Positions 11,916-22,689 of a DNA stretch of 64,000 nt are shown in pieces. The first letter of the stretch is position 1. The number at the start of each line of letters is the position of its first letter. This DNA is from Phyllostachys edulis (Eukaryota > Streptophyta > Magnoliopsida > Poales > Poaceae), in assembly GCA_036346405.1 (NCBI GenBank), contig CM070554.1, forward strand, positions 46,213,058 to 46,277,057. The letters are read 5' to 3'. The notes under the pieces were generated by a model that did not search any database, was not told where the DNA came from, and worked only from the letters and a program-made list of their open reading frames with translations. The position numbers and the translations under genes are program-made.

Positions 11916-14317
11916 GCTTTAAGCTGTTGTCTTAACTCGTACGCTGATGATCCCCCAAAGATGTGCTCAATGGTGTGCTCGGGATCTTGAAATGGCATGT
12001 CCTCATTATTGTCCGGCTGTGTACGACCACTGGCTTGCCCTACTTCTTCGAGGGCAGGAAGTGGCCCTTCGCCGTTGTAGTAGTCTTCGAGTTTTCGTTG
12101 GAAAACTCGGCAGTTGCGAAGGTCATGTCTTTCTTTTTTATGAAAAGGGCACCATCCAGGCTTATCGCTCTTCCGTTCGGGGCGCTTACCTTTGCCTCTA
12201 TTAGGGTATTGTTTGGCAGTTCGTGGCTCCTTATCTCTTATGACCAGGACCTCCTTAGAAGCATTGGCTTAAGGGTTTTGGCCCTTTGCCTTATTCTTGG
12301 ATTTCTTGGCTTTCTTATCCTTCTTTTTGCTACCTTCGCCAGTCTCCTGAGGGTGCTGGTCATCTCAATCAATGATTTTGGTCCACTCGACTGCTTCATC
12401 AGCAGTAGCGTACCGATCAACCATCTCAAAGAGTTTGGCTACAGTAGCGGTTGGGTTCAAAGTGATGTCCTCCGTGATCCTTCTGCTGCGGGCTCCCTGC
12501 TTGAAGGCTCTGATAACAGATGAGTCAGAAACCTTAGGAATAGAGTTGCGAACCTGACTGAAATGCCTGATGAATTGGCATAGTGTTTCATGGTCGTTTT
12601 GTCGTATTCTATGTAGGTCGTCCTCCTTTCTGGGGTGATGGTAGGTGCCCTGGAAATTGGCCAGCAACAGATCGCATAGATGTTGCTACGAGTAGATTGA
12701 CTTGACTGGTTGGTTTAATAACCATGATCGAGCAGACCCTTCAAGCACAGTTGGAAGGTAATTCGTCATGACGTGCTCTCCTCCTCCTGCTGCTCGGACA
12801 GTGACCGTGTAGATCTAAAGGAATTTGATAGGATTTTGAGACCCATCAAATTTCTCTATGTTCCCAGGTCGAAACCGCATTGGCCAGTGAACTACTCAGA
12901 GGTCAGGCGAGAATGCCTGATATCCGGTAATTACCTCGTAACGCCTCCTTTGTAGAAAAGAGGGTTGACATCGCCAGGTGATCGTACTCGACGATAACCA
13001 GTGAAGGGTGAATCTGACTTATAGTAAGTCTCGATCCTACGAGGGTAACACTCCTCGTATTTTGTCTGCTGTTGCAGACCTCTGGGTCGGAGCGGTGAAT
13101 GATCACCTCTCCTAGGAGCTTTGTGATCGTTAGGCGTTCGAGGAACTCTCTTCCGGTTTGGGGAGCGATGCATCTTGCGGCGATCCCCATGCGGTGAGTT
13201 ATTCGAACGACTAGAAGCTGATGGAGTCGTATTGCTACGACTTCCAAAATGATGTCGGCGGGGTCGTTCAAGTTTGCTCATCGTACTCCGCAGCCTTCGT
13301 GCGATCTCTTCAGCAAAGAGGTCGTAGCCGGGTGCTCGGGCAAGTTCTCGAGATGGGTTCTCGAGCAGGTCGTTGATATGCTGAAGTTCCTGAGTTTCTT
13401 TCGACTGGTATTGAGTGCGCCCAGGCAATTTTCTCTGAGCTACGACTCGTTTCCATCGGTTTGTTTAAGAATCATCCATACCTGATCCTTGAGCTTGCCT
13501 TAGTGAAGTGCGATGATCTCGAGAATTTTCCGCACGCGTATTAGAGTATTGACTCTGGTCATCGCTGGAGGTGTCTTTTTCATTGCCACGAGCGGTCGTA
13601 GGGTTTCATCTTCGGGGAGCATCCTCAGCCTTGTCTCTAGGAGAGTTATTGCTACCTAAGGGAAGGACGAAGACCTCCCATTGATGATCTCCACTTGCGC
13701 TAGAGGCCTCCTTGCTTGAGGAGTCGTCGAATGACACCATCTAGCGACTTGGAGCAAACCCCTCCAGGAAGGGGAATTCAGGGTTATAATCATCTCTGTC
13801 GGCAAGCGAGTCCTGCGTTGGGATGGTTGAACTCGCAGGAAGAGCATGTTCGATCGCATCCTTGGCTGGGCTAACCGGAGAGAGAGAATCACCAGATGCC
13901 GATGAAGATCCAGAATTACGACTTCCAAGACTTGTCGCGCCAAGTCGGACTGTCTTAGGTGGACTTGGACATTTGGAGAGGGAACCCTTACCGTGCCCCG
14001 AGTCTGCCTTGGGACAGCCCTCATTGTGGTCGGATTGACCCTTGCCCTCTAAGGAAGCTGGTTCCCCATCTGGACGTATAGTTATGGGGGATAAGGATCC
14101 CTCCTCAACTCCATCGGTGGTAAAGTCTCCTGGAGAAAGATCTCCGGGGGCGACATCACCATTGGAGGATGCATCACTCGGCTCGTAGTCGAAATCGGCA
14201 TCCATGTCGATATCTGCATAATCGGCCAAGTCGAACCAGTTCTCCTCGTTCCACTCTCCTGCTATGAGAGCATGAGAATTGGACAGACGAAGGAAATCTG
14301 ATGACTTGAAGATCCCC
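11916..14317 (-). pseudogene. Gypsy gag, decayed
   Basis: Minus strand. An acidic Ser/Gly/Pro-rich N-terminal section (to the TAG at 13741) is followed by a basic, Arg-rich region (about 12931-13428), then the capsid-like Retrotrans_gag domain (MRFRPGNIEKFDG, LPTVLEGSARSWL, LLANFQGTYHHPR; about 12365-12900) and a C/H zinc-binding motif CPFHKKERHDLRNC at about 12140. Stops (one after NPIKFL near 12830, one near 12690, TAG at 13741) and frame changes make it a pseudogene. Gag would form the particle that packages element RNA. Confidence 0.82.
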
Positions 14318-14332
14318 ACGGTCGGCGCCAAC
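14318..14332 (-). other. Primer-binding site of the gypsy element
   Basis: Immediately inside the 5' LTR the minus strand reads TTGGCGCCGACCGTGGGGAT. The TGGCGCC core is typical of plant Tat/Athila-type elements. It would pair with a tRNA 3' end; which tRNA cannot be told from the window. Confidence 0.7.
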
Positions 14333-15125
14333 TGTCGATGTTTTAGAACCGAACTTACGTAAAGATTATTTGATTCGGGGGCTCCTCTAGGCTCAAAATC
14401 ACACAGAGATGGAGACACGAGGATTTTTATACAGGTTCGGGCCTTCTCTTGGGAGAATAACAACCCTACTCCTATGTGTATGTATTGAGTATGCTAGATT
14501 ACAAGATGGAATCAAAGACTAGAGTATTGTGCTTCTAATAACCTCTGGGTCGCCCCGATTGTCCTGATGATTCTGCCTTTTATACAGTCTCCAAGGTGCA
14601 CCATTGCGCCTCCGGTTAAAGGCTGCCTTGATGTCCCAGATTATTGAGCCGTTTCTGGAGTTTATTACAGGAGTAGTAACGTTCCCACGCCGCTAGACAG
14701 TTATCACCATAACAAATGGGTTAAAATCGTGCCATTATTTTAGAGAATAACCGCGTAGTTTACTACCCATATCTTAAATATGGTGCGGAAGATTCCCTGA
14801 TCGGCTAGGCCCATATGCCTGTAAGCATTGTCGATTAGGGACTGGTCGTAGGAAAGCTTACGACCAGGTAGTGGTCGTAGAAGATCTTACAACTACGGAC
14901 TGATTGTAGAAGAACTTACGATCATGGGATAGTCGTAGAAGGACTTACGACTATGAGGTAGTCGTAAGAGGACTTACGACTATTAGGTGGTCGTAGAAGA
15001 ACTTACAACCTCCAACTTCTCCCTCATGGCTATTAAGGGGTATACTCAAGAGTTATATGACGTCATTATTACCCATAATATGATTATAGATATATAATAA
15101 AATAAGGATTATTATATCCTCGTCA
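14333..15125 (-). repeat. 5' LTR of the gypsy element
   Basis: TGTCGATGTTTT...CCTCGTCA, 793 bp, partner of 2343-3133. It includes the hairpin cluster at about 14846-15012. Confidence 0.93.
14578..14584 (-). promoter_or_regulatory. TATA box in the 5' LTR
   Basis: Minus-strand TATAAAA within GTATAAAAGGCAG. It is conserved in the other LTR and is the likely promoter of the gypsy transcript. Confidence 0.5.
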
Positions 15126-17386
15126 GATATACTATCTACAGCCTTGGGAAACAAGGAGCACCCGGGTCGCACGCGAGGCCTTGGAGTTAGCGTACCTTGG
15201 AGTTGTAGATTCTAAGGCGACTGCGACACGTATAGGAGTAGGAAGAGATCCAAGACGAGCACGACGCCCGGTTGGAACAGGTGCTTATTGCAAAAATTTT
15301 AAGGACAGATAACAGCATTGCAGGATCAAATGAATCAACTCCTCAGTTAGTCGCAAGCTGCCCCCGTTATTTTGGGAGCCAGTCCTCCTCAACATCGGAG
15401 TAGCGTCGCGTCCACTCCAAATTCTGAACATGACGATGTCCAATTACTGATAGATGACATCAAGGTAATGTACATCTATGGAATGCACCAAAGATAGACA
15501 TATAGGACGCCTTAGCTAATTGCATATCGTTTTGTAGGAGCCTACACCCCGCAAGCTCCAAGTGAGGATGGTTGGGTCCATTTCTATTGAGGCTGGGCGG
15601 GGGATGCTGTATCCATACCAGGAAGGGGCAGTGCAGCACGGTGCCCAGCTGGCATAGGGTTACGCTAGGGTCTAGGTGGACATGGTATATGACAATTTCA
15701 TGACCATCCCGCTGGAGATTCGCCTGAACGAAGACATCAAAACACTAGGGGGATGCTATGCACACTTTTATCCAGTGGCCCAAGAAGGATATCGCCCTGG
15801 ACCCACCAGTGCTGCGATCTCGACACGGCCATTCCTCTCCAACGAGACCCTCAATGACTCCACCTCATGAACCTTTGCTTCAGAAGGCCACCCCAACGTG
15901 ACCCTCGATGACTCCACCTCATGAACCTTCGCTTCAGAAGGCCACCTCATTGGTTCCCGTGGAGAAGACGCCGAAGGAACAAAAAAACGCGTGCCGCCGC
16001 ATCGGTTCCCAAGTCGTCTCGCAGGAAGACGTGTAGCGGGCAAGTCGTTAAGGCCAAATCAAAATTGAAGAACATTAAGGCGCCTCCCGAGCCCTCGAAA
16101 TACTCCATCAGAAAACAGTTGTGCCCTGACACAGTATTAGCCCACGCTGGATTTGGTTGTCAGTCTTTGCATCTATAGTACATGCGGAAGATCGAAAAGA
16201 AGGGGTGCGATACTGGAATCACCGTTAGTTACAAGGATGAGCATTTCTTCAACGGGCCAAGCAACTTCATTGTGGGCTTCAGCGACTTATACGAACTATT
16301 CAACCTCACTGCTCTCGACGCCTTACTTCTACGATGTTGGACCCTATAAGTGTATACAATCAAGTTCTACATTCACGTAATACTGATAAATATCACAACT
16401 CATTGCTTATGTATAAATACATGATGAAACAAGCCGAGGAATGGTCCGAACCGGTGGGTTTCCTCGACCCACACGTGGTCTCTATGCAAACCATCGAACA
16501 AGACGCATCCTTCGTCGAGGAATACATAACAGCGGCATTGCTTTGTCAGAACAATAAGTAGTACATGGTGGTGCCCTACAACCAGGGGTAAGTGCTTCAC
16601 TACTTGCTATACAAATTTCATTTGTACTTTATACGCAACACGAACTTAGGTTTAATGACTATAACGACATACATTAGGAGGTACCACTGGATCCTTTTAG
16701 TCATTATACCAAGAAGGAACAAGGTGATATACCTTGATTCCCTAGTCCGCAACAAGCACAACTTCAACATTCTACAAGGAATACTCGAGAGGTATGCTCA
16801 TTTCCTCCATATATAACTCTATTATAGTCTTCCTTCGTTTGAAATGGCCGAGGATAACTTTTTGGAATCATGTAGATCGTTCATCGCCTATGTTGCCAAA
16901 GAAGGACCATACAATGGATCGAGCGCCAAACTAACACACAGGACGAAATTTCCGGTACGCGCTACAATACAATAATCCTATATCATACTTCATAATAATG
17001 CGTCTCGAACTGACTATACCTATATATGTAATTCTATTTTTGCAGTGCCGCCAGTAAGAAAATGATGAGCTATGTGCATTCTACGTTTGCCATCATATGC
17101 ATCAAATCATTAGTACTAAGAAGAAGGATCCCGAGGTTTTTCAATCTTGAAATAATTATTTCCTAATTATAAATTTAAATATAGATGCTTACCACTTTAC
17201 TCTTGCTAGCGACAGACCTTGATGGTAGATTTAGATGGACTCGTTCCGCAAGAGATCATGGAGGTTCGAGGGAAGATCTGTGCCTTCATTAAGACACATA
17301 TCGTTAACCCCAACGGAGACTTTCACTTCATCGCCGACCTAGAGTTTCACCCCGTCGACACCTCTCAACCACCTGCAAACAATTGA
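15126..17386 (+). pseudogene. CACTA-borne Ulp1-like (C48) cysteine protease gene, decayed
   Basis: Multi-exon plus-strand gene. Pieces include an EHDDVQLLIDDIK exon end (about 15465), MVGSISIEAGRGMLYPYQEG (about 15570), a Lys/Pro-rich middle, GFSDLYELFNL (about 16290), LVxFLDPHVVS-like sequence at 16334-16560, the catalytic-His exon YHWILLVIIPRRN with LDSL as candidate Asp (about 16683-16790), an exon with FLESCRSFIAYVAKEGPYNG (about 16845-16950), the Cys exon NDELCAFYVCHHMHQII (about 17050-17135), and a last exon ending PPANN with TGA at 17386. GTAAGT-type donors and TAG/CAG acceptors are visible. Stops include TAG at 16558-16560 and one before ENDELC. Such genes are common passengers in grass CACTA elements. 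Their role is not established. Confidence 0.82.
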
Positions 17387-17589
17387 CTCAATTGTAATCC
17401 AATTGTAACTATAGCGACAATACTTGAATGAATTCTTTTGTAATTTATTTTGAGTAATGATCACTTCGAGTTGTCAACAATTGATTATCTGTGATGTATC
17501 TGTTTTCTGCATGCTTGTTTTCAGAGGGTATATCTAGCAATTCTTAAGGCTAGCTAAACATATAAAAAAATTAGTTCTGTATAAAGAAC
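17387..17589. other. Non-coding 3' flank of the CACTA gene
   Basis: AT-rich and without a gene. It contains a block (CTAGCAATTCTTAAGGCTAG) that is repeated near 62685 in the inverted second copy, confirming that the two belong to the same family. Confidence 0.6.
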
Positions 17590-17931
17590 TATCACAGACG
17601 GTTTTTTGTTGAAACCGTCTATGAAGGCAGTATCACAGACGGTTTCCATTAAAAACCGTCTGTGATAGGTAGGATATCACAGACGGTTCTATTTACAAAC
17701 CGTGTGTGATTTGATAATATCACAGACGGTTTGTAAATAGAACCGTCTGTGATATCCCACGTATCATAGATGGTTTGTAAACAGAACCGTCTGTGATATA
17801 CCCTATCACAGACGGTTTTTGAACCGTCTGTGACAACTGACCGTTATCACAAACGTACAAATTTAGACGGTTCAAAAACCGTCTGTGTTGACGGTACTGA
17901 ACCGTCTGTGATAAGGTTGTATGTACTAGTG
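17590..17931. repeat. CACTA subterminal palindromic repeats and 3' terminus
   Basis: About eight hairpins of the form TATCACAGACGGTT...AACCGTCTGTGATA, then the terminus ACTAGTG. Arrays like this bind transposase in studied CACTA elements; that function is inferred here. Confidence 0.88.
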
Positions 17932-18131
17932 ATTCGATTGGTTTTTATTATCTTGCTATGCTTCCTAGAGATTAATTATCTATGATTGTTATTTCATTAT
18001 ACTTGTTTTCATGTGACCCGTGGATGGGTTTTATCGTTGAGATGCTGTAATTTATTATAAATTGATGCTAAAATTGATAGTTACTGTAGTTAGTAGCATT
18101 TTGGGCTCCGTATTGGGCCGGAGTGTTACAC
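17932..18131 (+). mobile_element. Tail of an LTR interrupted by the CACTA element
   Basis: Ends GGGCCGGAGTGTTACA at 18131, close to the LTR end at 25349 (GGGCTGGGGTGTTACA) and to the reverse complement of the LTR edge at 46272. The upstream part of this LTR is not seen, presumably lying beyond the CACTA left end. Confidence 0.5.
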
Positions 18132-18599
18132 AAAGTCAATTCATTTCTAATTATTCTTGCTTCAATTCCTCCTCCTTCTTGAGTTTGAGTAGTTTCCACT
18201 TCAACAGATTTTGGCTTAACTACCTTGCCATCTCGAAAGAAAGAAATGATCTCTATTCCTTTTCATTTCAAGGATTCAACTTGCCATACATATACAAATC
18301 ACAATAAACATTCAAGAATAGAACAATTGATGGCATTTAGATTGGGCAATTCGTGAGCAATGTTGCAGCTTGCAAACCTAACTAAATTCTGAAATTCATC
18401 CATCTAACCAAGCTAACGAATCAATCATTAATTCACCAAGGAGGTAAACAGAGCAAGTGACATGAACCAGCAAAAGAAAAACTAGAGATCCAGTTTTACA
18501 TAGACCGATAGACATACGAATCAACTATCAAGATTCAAGAACATTATAGGGACCATACAAATTTGCCTAGCCTAAGTTCCCAGCCCAACTGCTGGGAAG
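18132..18599 (-). other. Possible host exon fragment at an LTR border, rest without a gene
   Basis: On the minus strand about 38 codons are open from 18248 to 18133, reading FFRDGKVVKPKSVEVE and so on, and they stop exactly at the LTR edge. The adjoining 18250-18599 is T-rich on the minus strand, like a plant intron. I do not recognise the protein. It may be a host exon broken by the LTR insertion, or chance. Confidence 0.3.
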
Positions 18600-18945
18600 A
18601 AGAAGTCGTGGGAAGAAGTTAGGCACAATGGAGATATGCTCGCCTATATGGGAATGAGTTTCTTGTGTATTCAAGAAGTTAGGCACAATGGAGATATGCT
18701 CGCCTATACGGGAATGAGTTTCTCGTGTATTCAATCTATGAAAGCAACAACTTGATTACAACTTAAATAACCAGAATAAAATATCTAAGCAACAAACTTA
18801 ATGTAACAAACTACTAAAGATAAGATGCGCCAAAACGTGCGCATGTGTTACATGACTTCAGCTAGAAGTTAATTAGGAAATATATCTTCACATACGTGCA
18901 TGCCAAGACAACTCAGGCTTAACCATGTCATGATTATTTCCAACA
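18600..18945 (-). repeat. Copia LTR, minus strand, truncated, with internal duplication
   Basis: Reverse complement of the LTR at 19567-19917. Its 5' edge is at 18945 (TGTTGGAAATAATC on the minus strand). It loses homology near 18600, before the 3' end. A 64-bp tandem duplication lies at 18612-18675 and 18676-18739. Confidence 0.75.
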
Positions 18946-18954
18946 TGCTCCGCC

Positions 18955-19398
18955 CTAAGCTTGACGTGGAGGAGCTATATTCTTGACATCGATTTGATTG
19001 CTCATCTCCATGAATTTGATGCGACTCAACCTCTTCGTCAATGCATCTGCTCGCTGAAAATTACTACTGACGAACTTCACTTCAATTTGCTTCTTCTTCA
19101 CACACTGCCTGATGAAATGGAACCTGGTCTCAATGTGCTTGCTTCGGTCATGAAAAACTGGGCTCTTAGCAAGTGCAATGGTTGACTTGTTATCAATAAA
19201 CACACTACTACATCTTCATCTTGATCATAGGAGCTCATTCAATAGGCGCCATAGCCAAATACCTTGACAAGCTACCGTCATGGCTGCGATATACTCTGCT
19301 TCACAAGACGAGACACACACAATCTGCGGCTTCTGTGACCCCTAACTCACCACATTGTCACAGTAGTAAAACACCATCCCTGTGGTGCTTTTCCGGTC
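18955..19398 (-). pseudogene. Copia RNase H C-terminal part, minus strand
   Basis: Minus strand, copia RNase H order: RKSTTGMVFYYCDNVVS, then SSCEAEYIAAMTVACQGIWL, FIDNKSTIALAKSPVFHDRS, KHIETRFHFIRQCV and RADALTKRLSRIKF, followed by a polypurine tract and the LTR at 18945. Stops occur at about 19345 and 19225. It is fused tail to tail near 19398 to a second, plus-strand copy. Confidence 0.85.
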
Positions 19399-19566
19399 TT
19401 CAGGAAGTGTGTGGAGAAGAAGCAAATTGAAGTGAAGTTCATTAGCACTAATTTTCAGCGAGCAGATGCACTGACGAAGAGCTTGAGTCACATCAAGTTC
19501 ATGGAGATGTGCAAGCAAATCGTCGTCAAGAATTTGGCTCCTCCACGTCAAGCTTGGGGGGGAGTA
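19399..19566 (+). pseudogene. Copia RNase H end, plus strand (inverted second copy)
   Basis: Plus strand. KCVEKKQIEVKF, then NFQRADALTKSLSHIKFMEM, then a G-rich polypurine tract (CTTGGGGGGGAGTA) into the LTR at 19567. This is the same domain end as 19070-18955 on the opposite strand. Confidence 0.85.
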
Positions 19567-19917
19567 TGTTGGAAATAATCATGACGTGGTTAAGCCTGAG
19601 TAGTATTGGCATGCACATATGTGAAGATATATTTCCTAGCTTCTAGTTAGTATTGGCATGCACATATGTGAAGATTTATCTCCTAGCTTCTAGCTGAAGT
19701 CATGTAACACATGCGCACGTTCTGGCGCATCTTATCTTTAGTAGTTTGTTGCTTAGATACTTTATTTTGGTTATTTAAGTTGTAATCAAGCTGTTGCTTT
19801 CATAGATTGAATACACGATAAACTCGTTCCCATATACTCAAGCATATCTCCATTGCGCCTGACTTGTTCTTCCCACAGCGTATGCTTGTGTGTGTTCCTG
19901 GTAGCTGAGATTTAACA
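19567..19917 (+). repeat. Copia LTR, plus strand
   Basis: TGTTGGAAATAATC...GATTTAACA, 351 bp. A ~48-bp internal duplication spans about 19601-19695. It is preceded by a polypurine tract and followed directly by a PBS, so it joins the 3' end of one unit to the 5' end of another. Confidence 0.88.
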
Positions 19918-19919
19918 GT

Positions 19920-19931
19920 TGGTATCAGAGC
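19920..19931 (+). other. Copia primer-binding site (initiator tRNA-Met type)
   Basis: TGGTATCAGAGC, complementary to the 3' end of plant initiator tRNA-Met, three bases after the LTR. Confidence 0.9.
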
Positions 19932-19949
19932 CTTGTATAGCCGAAGCAT

Positions 19950-20171
19950 ATGCCATCGCCATGCAAGAGCGCGACCGGCAAGCTGACCGGCATGGCGTTG
20001 TTGAAGGCTCAGGTGCGAGAGGGTAGCATGTCCCTCCAATACCCGTTGCTCATGAGGAGCAACTACGCGGTGTGGGCGATCAAGACGGAGATCTTCATGA
20101 AGGCGCAAGGAGTGTGGGATGCGATTTCCAACATATCCTCCCGCGACACACATTCTGAAGGTTTGGCTTAA
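19950..20171 (+). pseudogene. Copia gag N-terminal fragment
   Basis: Plus strand. It reads through YPLLMRSNYAVWAIKTEIFM then KAQGVWDAI, the usual start of copia gag. Homology ends near 20140, so the rest of this unit is lost. Confidence 0.8.
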
Positions 20172-20978
20172 CCCTTGGCATTTTCCCTTCGTGTTCTCTA
20201 GACTTCGTCCTAATTGGAGTCAAGATCATTCTCATTGACATCCATACCCAATGAGCATCAACACTTTGGGACTTATTTTTGCTGTTTTTGTATGCCATTT
20301 GTACGTTTTTGCTTGATGGCACGAGTGGTATGAACCGACCTTGTGAATACCACAATACAAAATTTGAAAGATTTGTAATGGCTTATCTAAATTATTTCCA
20401 TCAAACTTTGAGGAAGCATATACTCAAATCTTTTTATATTTTTATTTGATACGTGGAAATTTGAATTTTCAAAGTAACATTTTTTTGCAAGTAGATTCAT
20501 CTATTTAATTTGAGAATGGTTTTGAAATGCCACTAATGCACATCATGTTGCTGAATGCCACTGAAAATTGTGTTATTATGGGGGTGCCTTCGCCTTCTAT
20601 TTTTGTTTTCAAATTGCCATTCTTACAAGGTCAAAGCAAGTTGACCAAGTCAAAATGTTATTCCATTGATATTCTCACATCAACATTTTTGCTAAACACG
20701 TTATGAAAAGTACGATGGTGGAGAAGTGCAAAAGAAAGAAAGCTTCGCTGATCAGCATCATTGGTGAGGTCGCCATGGGCAACCCAGAAGAGGGATGACG
20801 GAAAGGTCATCGCACCTGAGATGGATCTGCAATACACAATCTTGGTTGTGGAGGAGTGATGCCGGGGTGGCACAGTCCAGTACGCATAGCACCGAGGTCA
20901 TCACCACCAAGGTGGCATGAGGACTGCAGGTCACCGCAGTGAAGCAGGAGCTATATATGGTTGGGCAGCAGGGGCCAA

Positions 20979-21004
20979 CACACACACACACACACACACA
21001 CACA
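20979..21004. repeat. (CA)13 microsatellite
   Basis: Uninterrupted CA dinucleotides. Confidence 0.95.
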
Positions 21005-22504
21005 TGACAACAAGGAATACTAGCCATGATGGAAGGATATGCTGGGTTGGCACCACCATGAAGGAGTGTAAGCATGGCAGCTTAGAATAGATGGTCTCAA
21101 TGTCGCCAAGGAAAAAATATGGTGCGGTGCCATGGTCGTTGCAACCAAGCAGTTTGACACTTTGACTACAAGATACCACTAGCCAGCAAGTATGACGATG
21201 TGGTTGGCGCAGTGAAGCAGTTGTGCCTGCAATATCGAGCTGGTTGTCGGGGAGAGGATGGTATACAGAGAGGCGCCTGGGCTGCGGGTGGGGAGATTGG
21301 AGGTAGCAGCAAGAAGATTACGGGTAATATGGTCATTTTTTAAAAGTTGAATTAGTCAATTTGGCTCTGCGTTGCGAAGCTCGACTGGAGCCAGGGCCCA
21401 GCGAGGCTGACTCATGGGTAGGGCGGCAACCGTTAGTGTGCACATGTCCAGGGTGACGGCATGGCCGTCTCTGCAGAACTTCGCTCATGCTCCACGGTGG
21501 GGCCGTAAGGCTTTGGTGGAGACCGAACCAAAGGAGGGTGGTAGCTTACAGGAGCTCACCATGGGTCGTAATCATCAGGCTGTGGTATGGCATCTCGGTG
21601 ATGCATACTGGCAGAGAATTACTAGAGCTGTAGGGGGGAGGAGATGACTCGTGAAGATGTAGCTGAGGTGGCTAACGATGGACTCATATGTGGCCTCCGA
21701 AAAACGAATCACTCAATTCTGAGTTTGGAATAGAAAGTTATGACTTACAAAAGGTTAGCTGCATGCACATATGGAAAGTAGGAAACTGGCTCGAATTCAT
21801 TGTGTACTCTGAATCAAACTCAATACCGGTTGTTTCCTAGAATATTGATGTCCAATCTTCGACTCCTCAGCCCTTGGCCTTTAAATAGGACCCCAAGTGT
21901 GCCCTCTATAGCATCCAATCTTCGTGTTCTTCCCTCGCTGATTCGGCAAGGCTGGAGCAATGTTCCATCTTGTAATTAGGTCTACATTAGAGTTTAGGGA
22001 TCAGAAAGGGCTCTAATTAGCCTCTCTAATTATGGTTCTAACAAGCCTCTCTATTTAGAAGGGGCTCTAATTATGGATGATTCTAATTAGAGTCGGGATA
22101 CGGAGCATCTATGCCGAGAGGCTACCGAAGTCTGCAGCTTCTGTAATCTTCTCGGTTGTAAGCATTCCTTTGTACTTCCTCTATTTTGTGATTTTCTATG
22201 ATGTTTAGCTATATTTTGCATCTATGGTCATCCTAAGTGTGTGTCTTCTTGATACCATGCTTGTTTCTCGATCGGTAATTAGAAGCTTATGGTTATCGAT
22301 TGTTTAGCCCTAGGTTTAGACATGGTCTTTAGATTTAGTGAACGGGACTATATCAAGTTATGCAGGACTTGCTAGTGCTAATTAGATCGATGGACCTATG
22401 ACCGGGGAGAACAGTGAAGGGGTCGGTTTTGGACTGTAGGGTGAGAGCTGCCTTAGTGATTGATCAAATGTTTAAATGTGCATCTTATCGTTTCATCAAT
22501 TTAG

Positions 22505-22620
22505 CATTCTATGTGGATAAGATAACCTTGGAATACTCTGGGAGAAAAGCTACAATTGACCCAGTTCTATGTGGACACGATAACCTTGGAATACTATGGG
22601 AGAAAAGCTACAATTGACCC
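22505..22620. repeat. 58-bp tandem duplication
   Basis: Two near-identical copies in succession, each containing GATAACCTTGGAATACT and GGGAGAAAAGCTACAATTGA. They differ at only a few positions. Confidence 0.85.
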
Positions 22621-22689
22621 ATGCGCTTGAGGATATTTATTTGTATGTGTATCTTGAGTCAATGCAACATTCCATTTTCAGTTATTGAA

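Larger units (their letters stand above)
2343..15125 (-). mobile_element. Ty3/gypsy retrotransposon, Tat-like lineage, defective
   Basis: The element is about 12.8 kb with LTRs at 2343-3133 and 14333-15125, both TGTCG...TCGTCA. On the minus strand the order is 5' LTR, PBS, gag, protease remnant, RT, RNase H, a second RNase H-like domain, integrase, a 5.2-kb tail carrying an opposite-strand gene, PPT and 3' LTR. The second RNase H and the antisense gene fit the Tat group (Grande/RIRE2-like). The flanking pentamers are AGTAT on the left and GATAT on the right, so no exact target-site duplication is seen. The first ~235 bp of the LTRs differ by roughly 7% by eye, so the insertion is not recent. 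Stops, frameshifts and a protease deletion make it non-autonomous. Confidence 0.9.
15126..17931 (+). mobile_element. 3' part of a CACTA (En/Spm-type) DNA transposon
   Basis: The right end is ...GTACTAGTG at 17931, the reverse complement of a CACTA terminus, preceded by a palindromic subterminal repeat array. The only gene seen is a Ulp1-like protease gene. No TNP2-type transposase is in the window. The left end is missing or cut at the gypsy LTR boundary (15125/15126). A second copy of the family, inverted, begins at 62229. Confidence 0.85.
20172..22689. other. Gene-poor stretch
   Basis: No recognisable gene. It holds a (CA)13 microsatellite, GC-rich stretches at 21240-21650, AT-rich leader-like DNA, and a 58-bp tandem duplication near 22505-22620. 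It may be old LTR or intergenic DNA. Confidence 0.5.

Noticed and set aside
2338..15130. Target-site duplication of the gypsy element
   Set aside because: The flanking pentamers AGTAT and GATAT differ at two of five positions; I did not count this as support.
18961..19185. Plus-strand frame of 74 codons
   Set aside because: Antisense shadow of the minus-strand copia RNase H.
22650..22660. GTCAA as left target duplication of the LTR that ends at 44197
   Set aside because: GTCAA does follow 44197 and also precedes a TG at 22657, but that start (TGCAACATTCC) does not look like an LTR end of this family and the pentamer recurs elsewhere.
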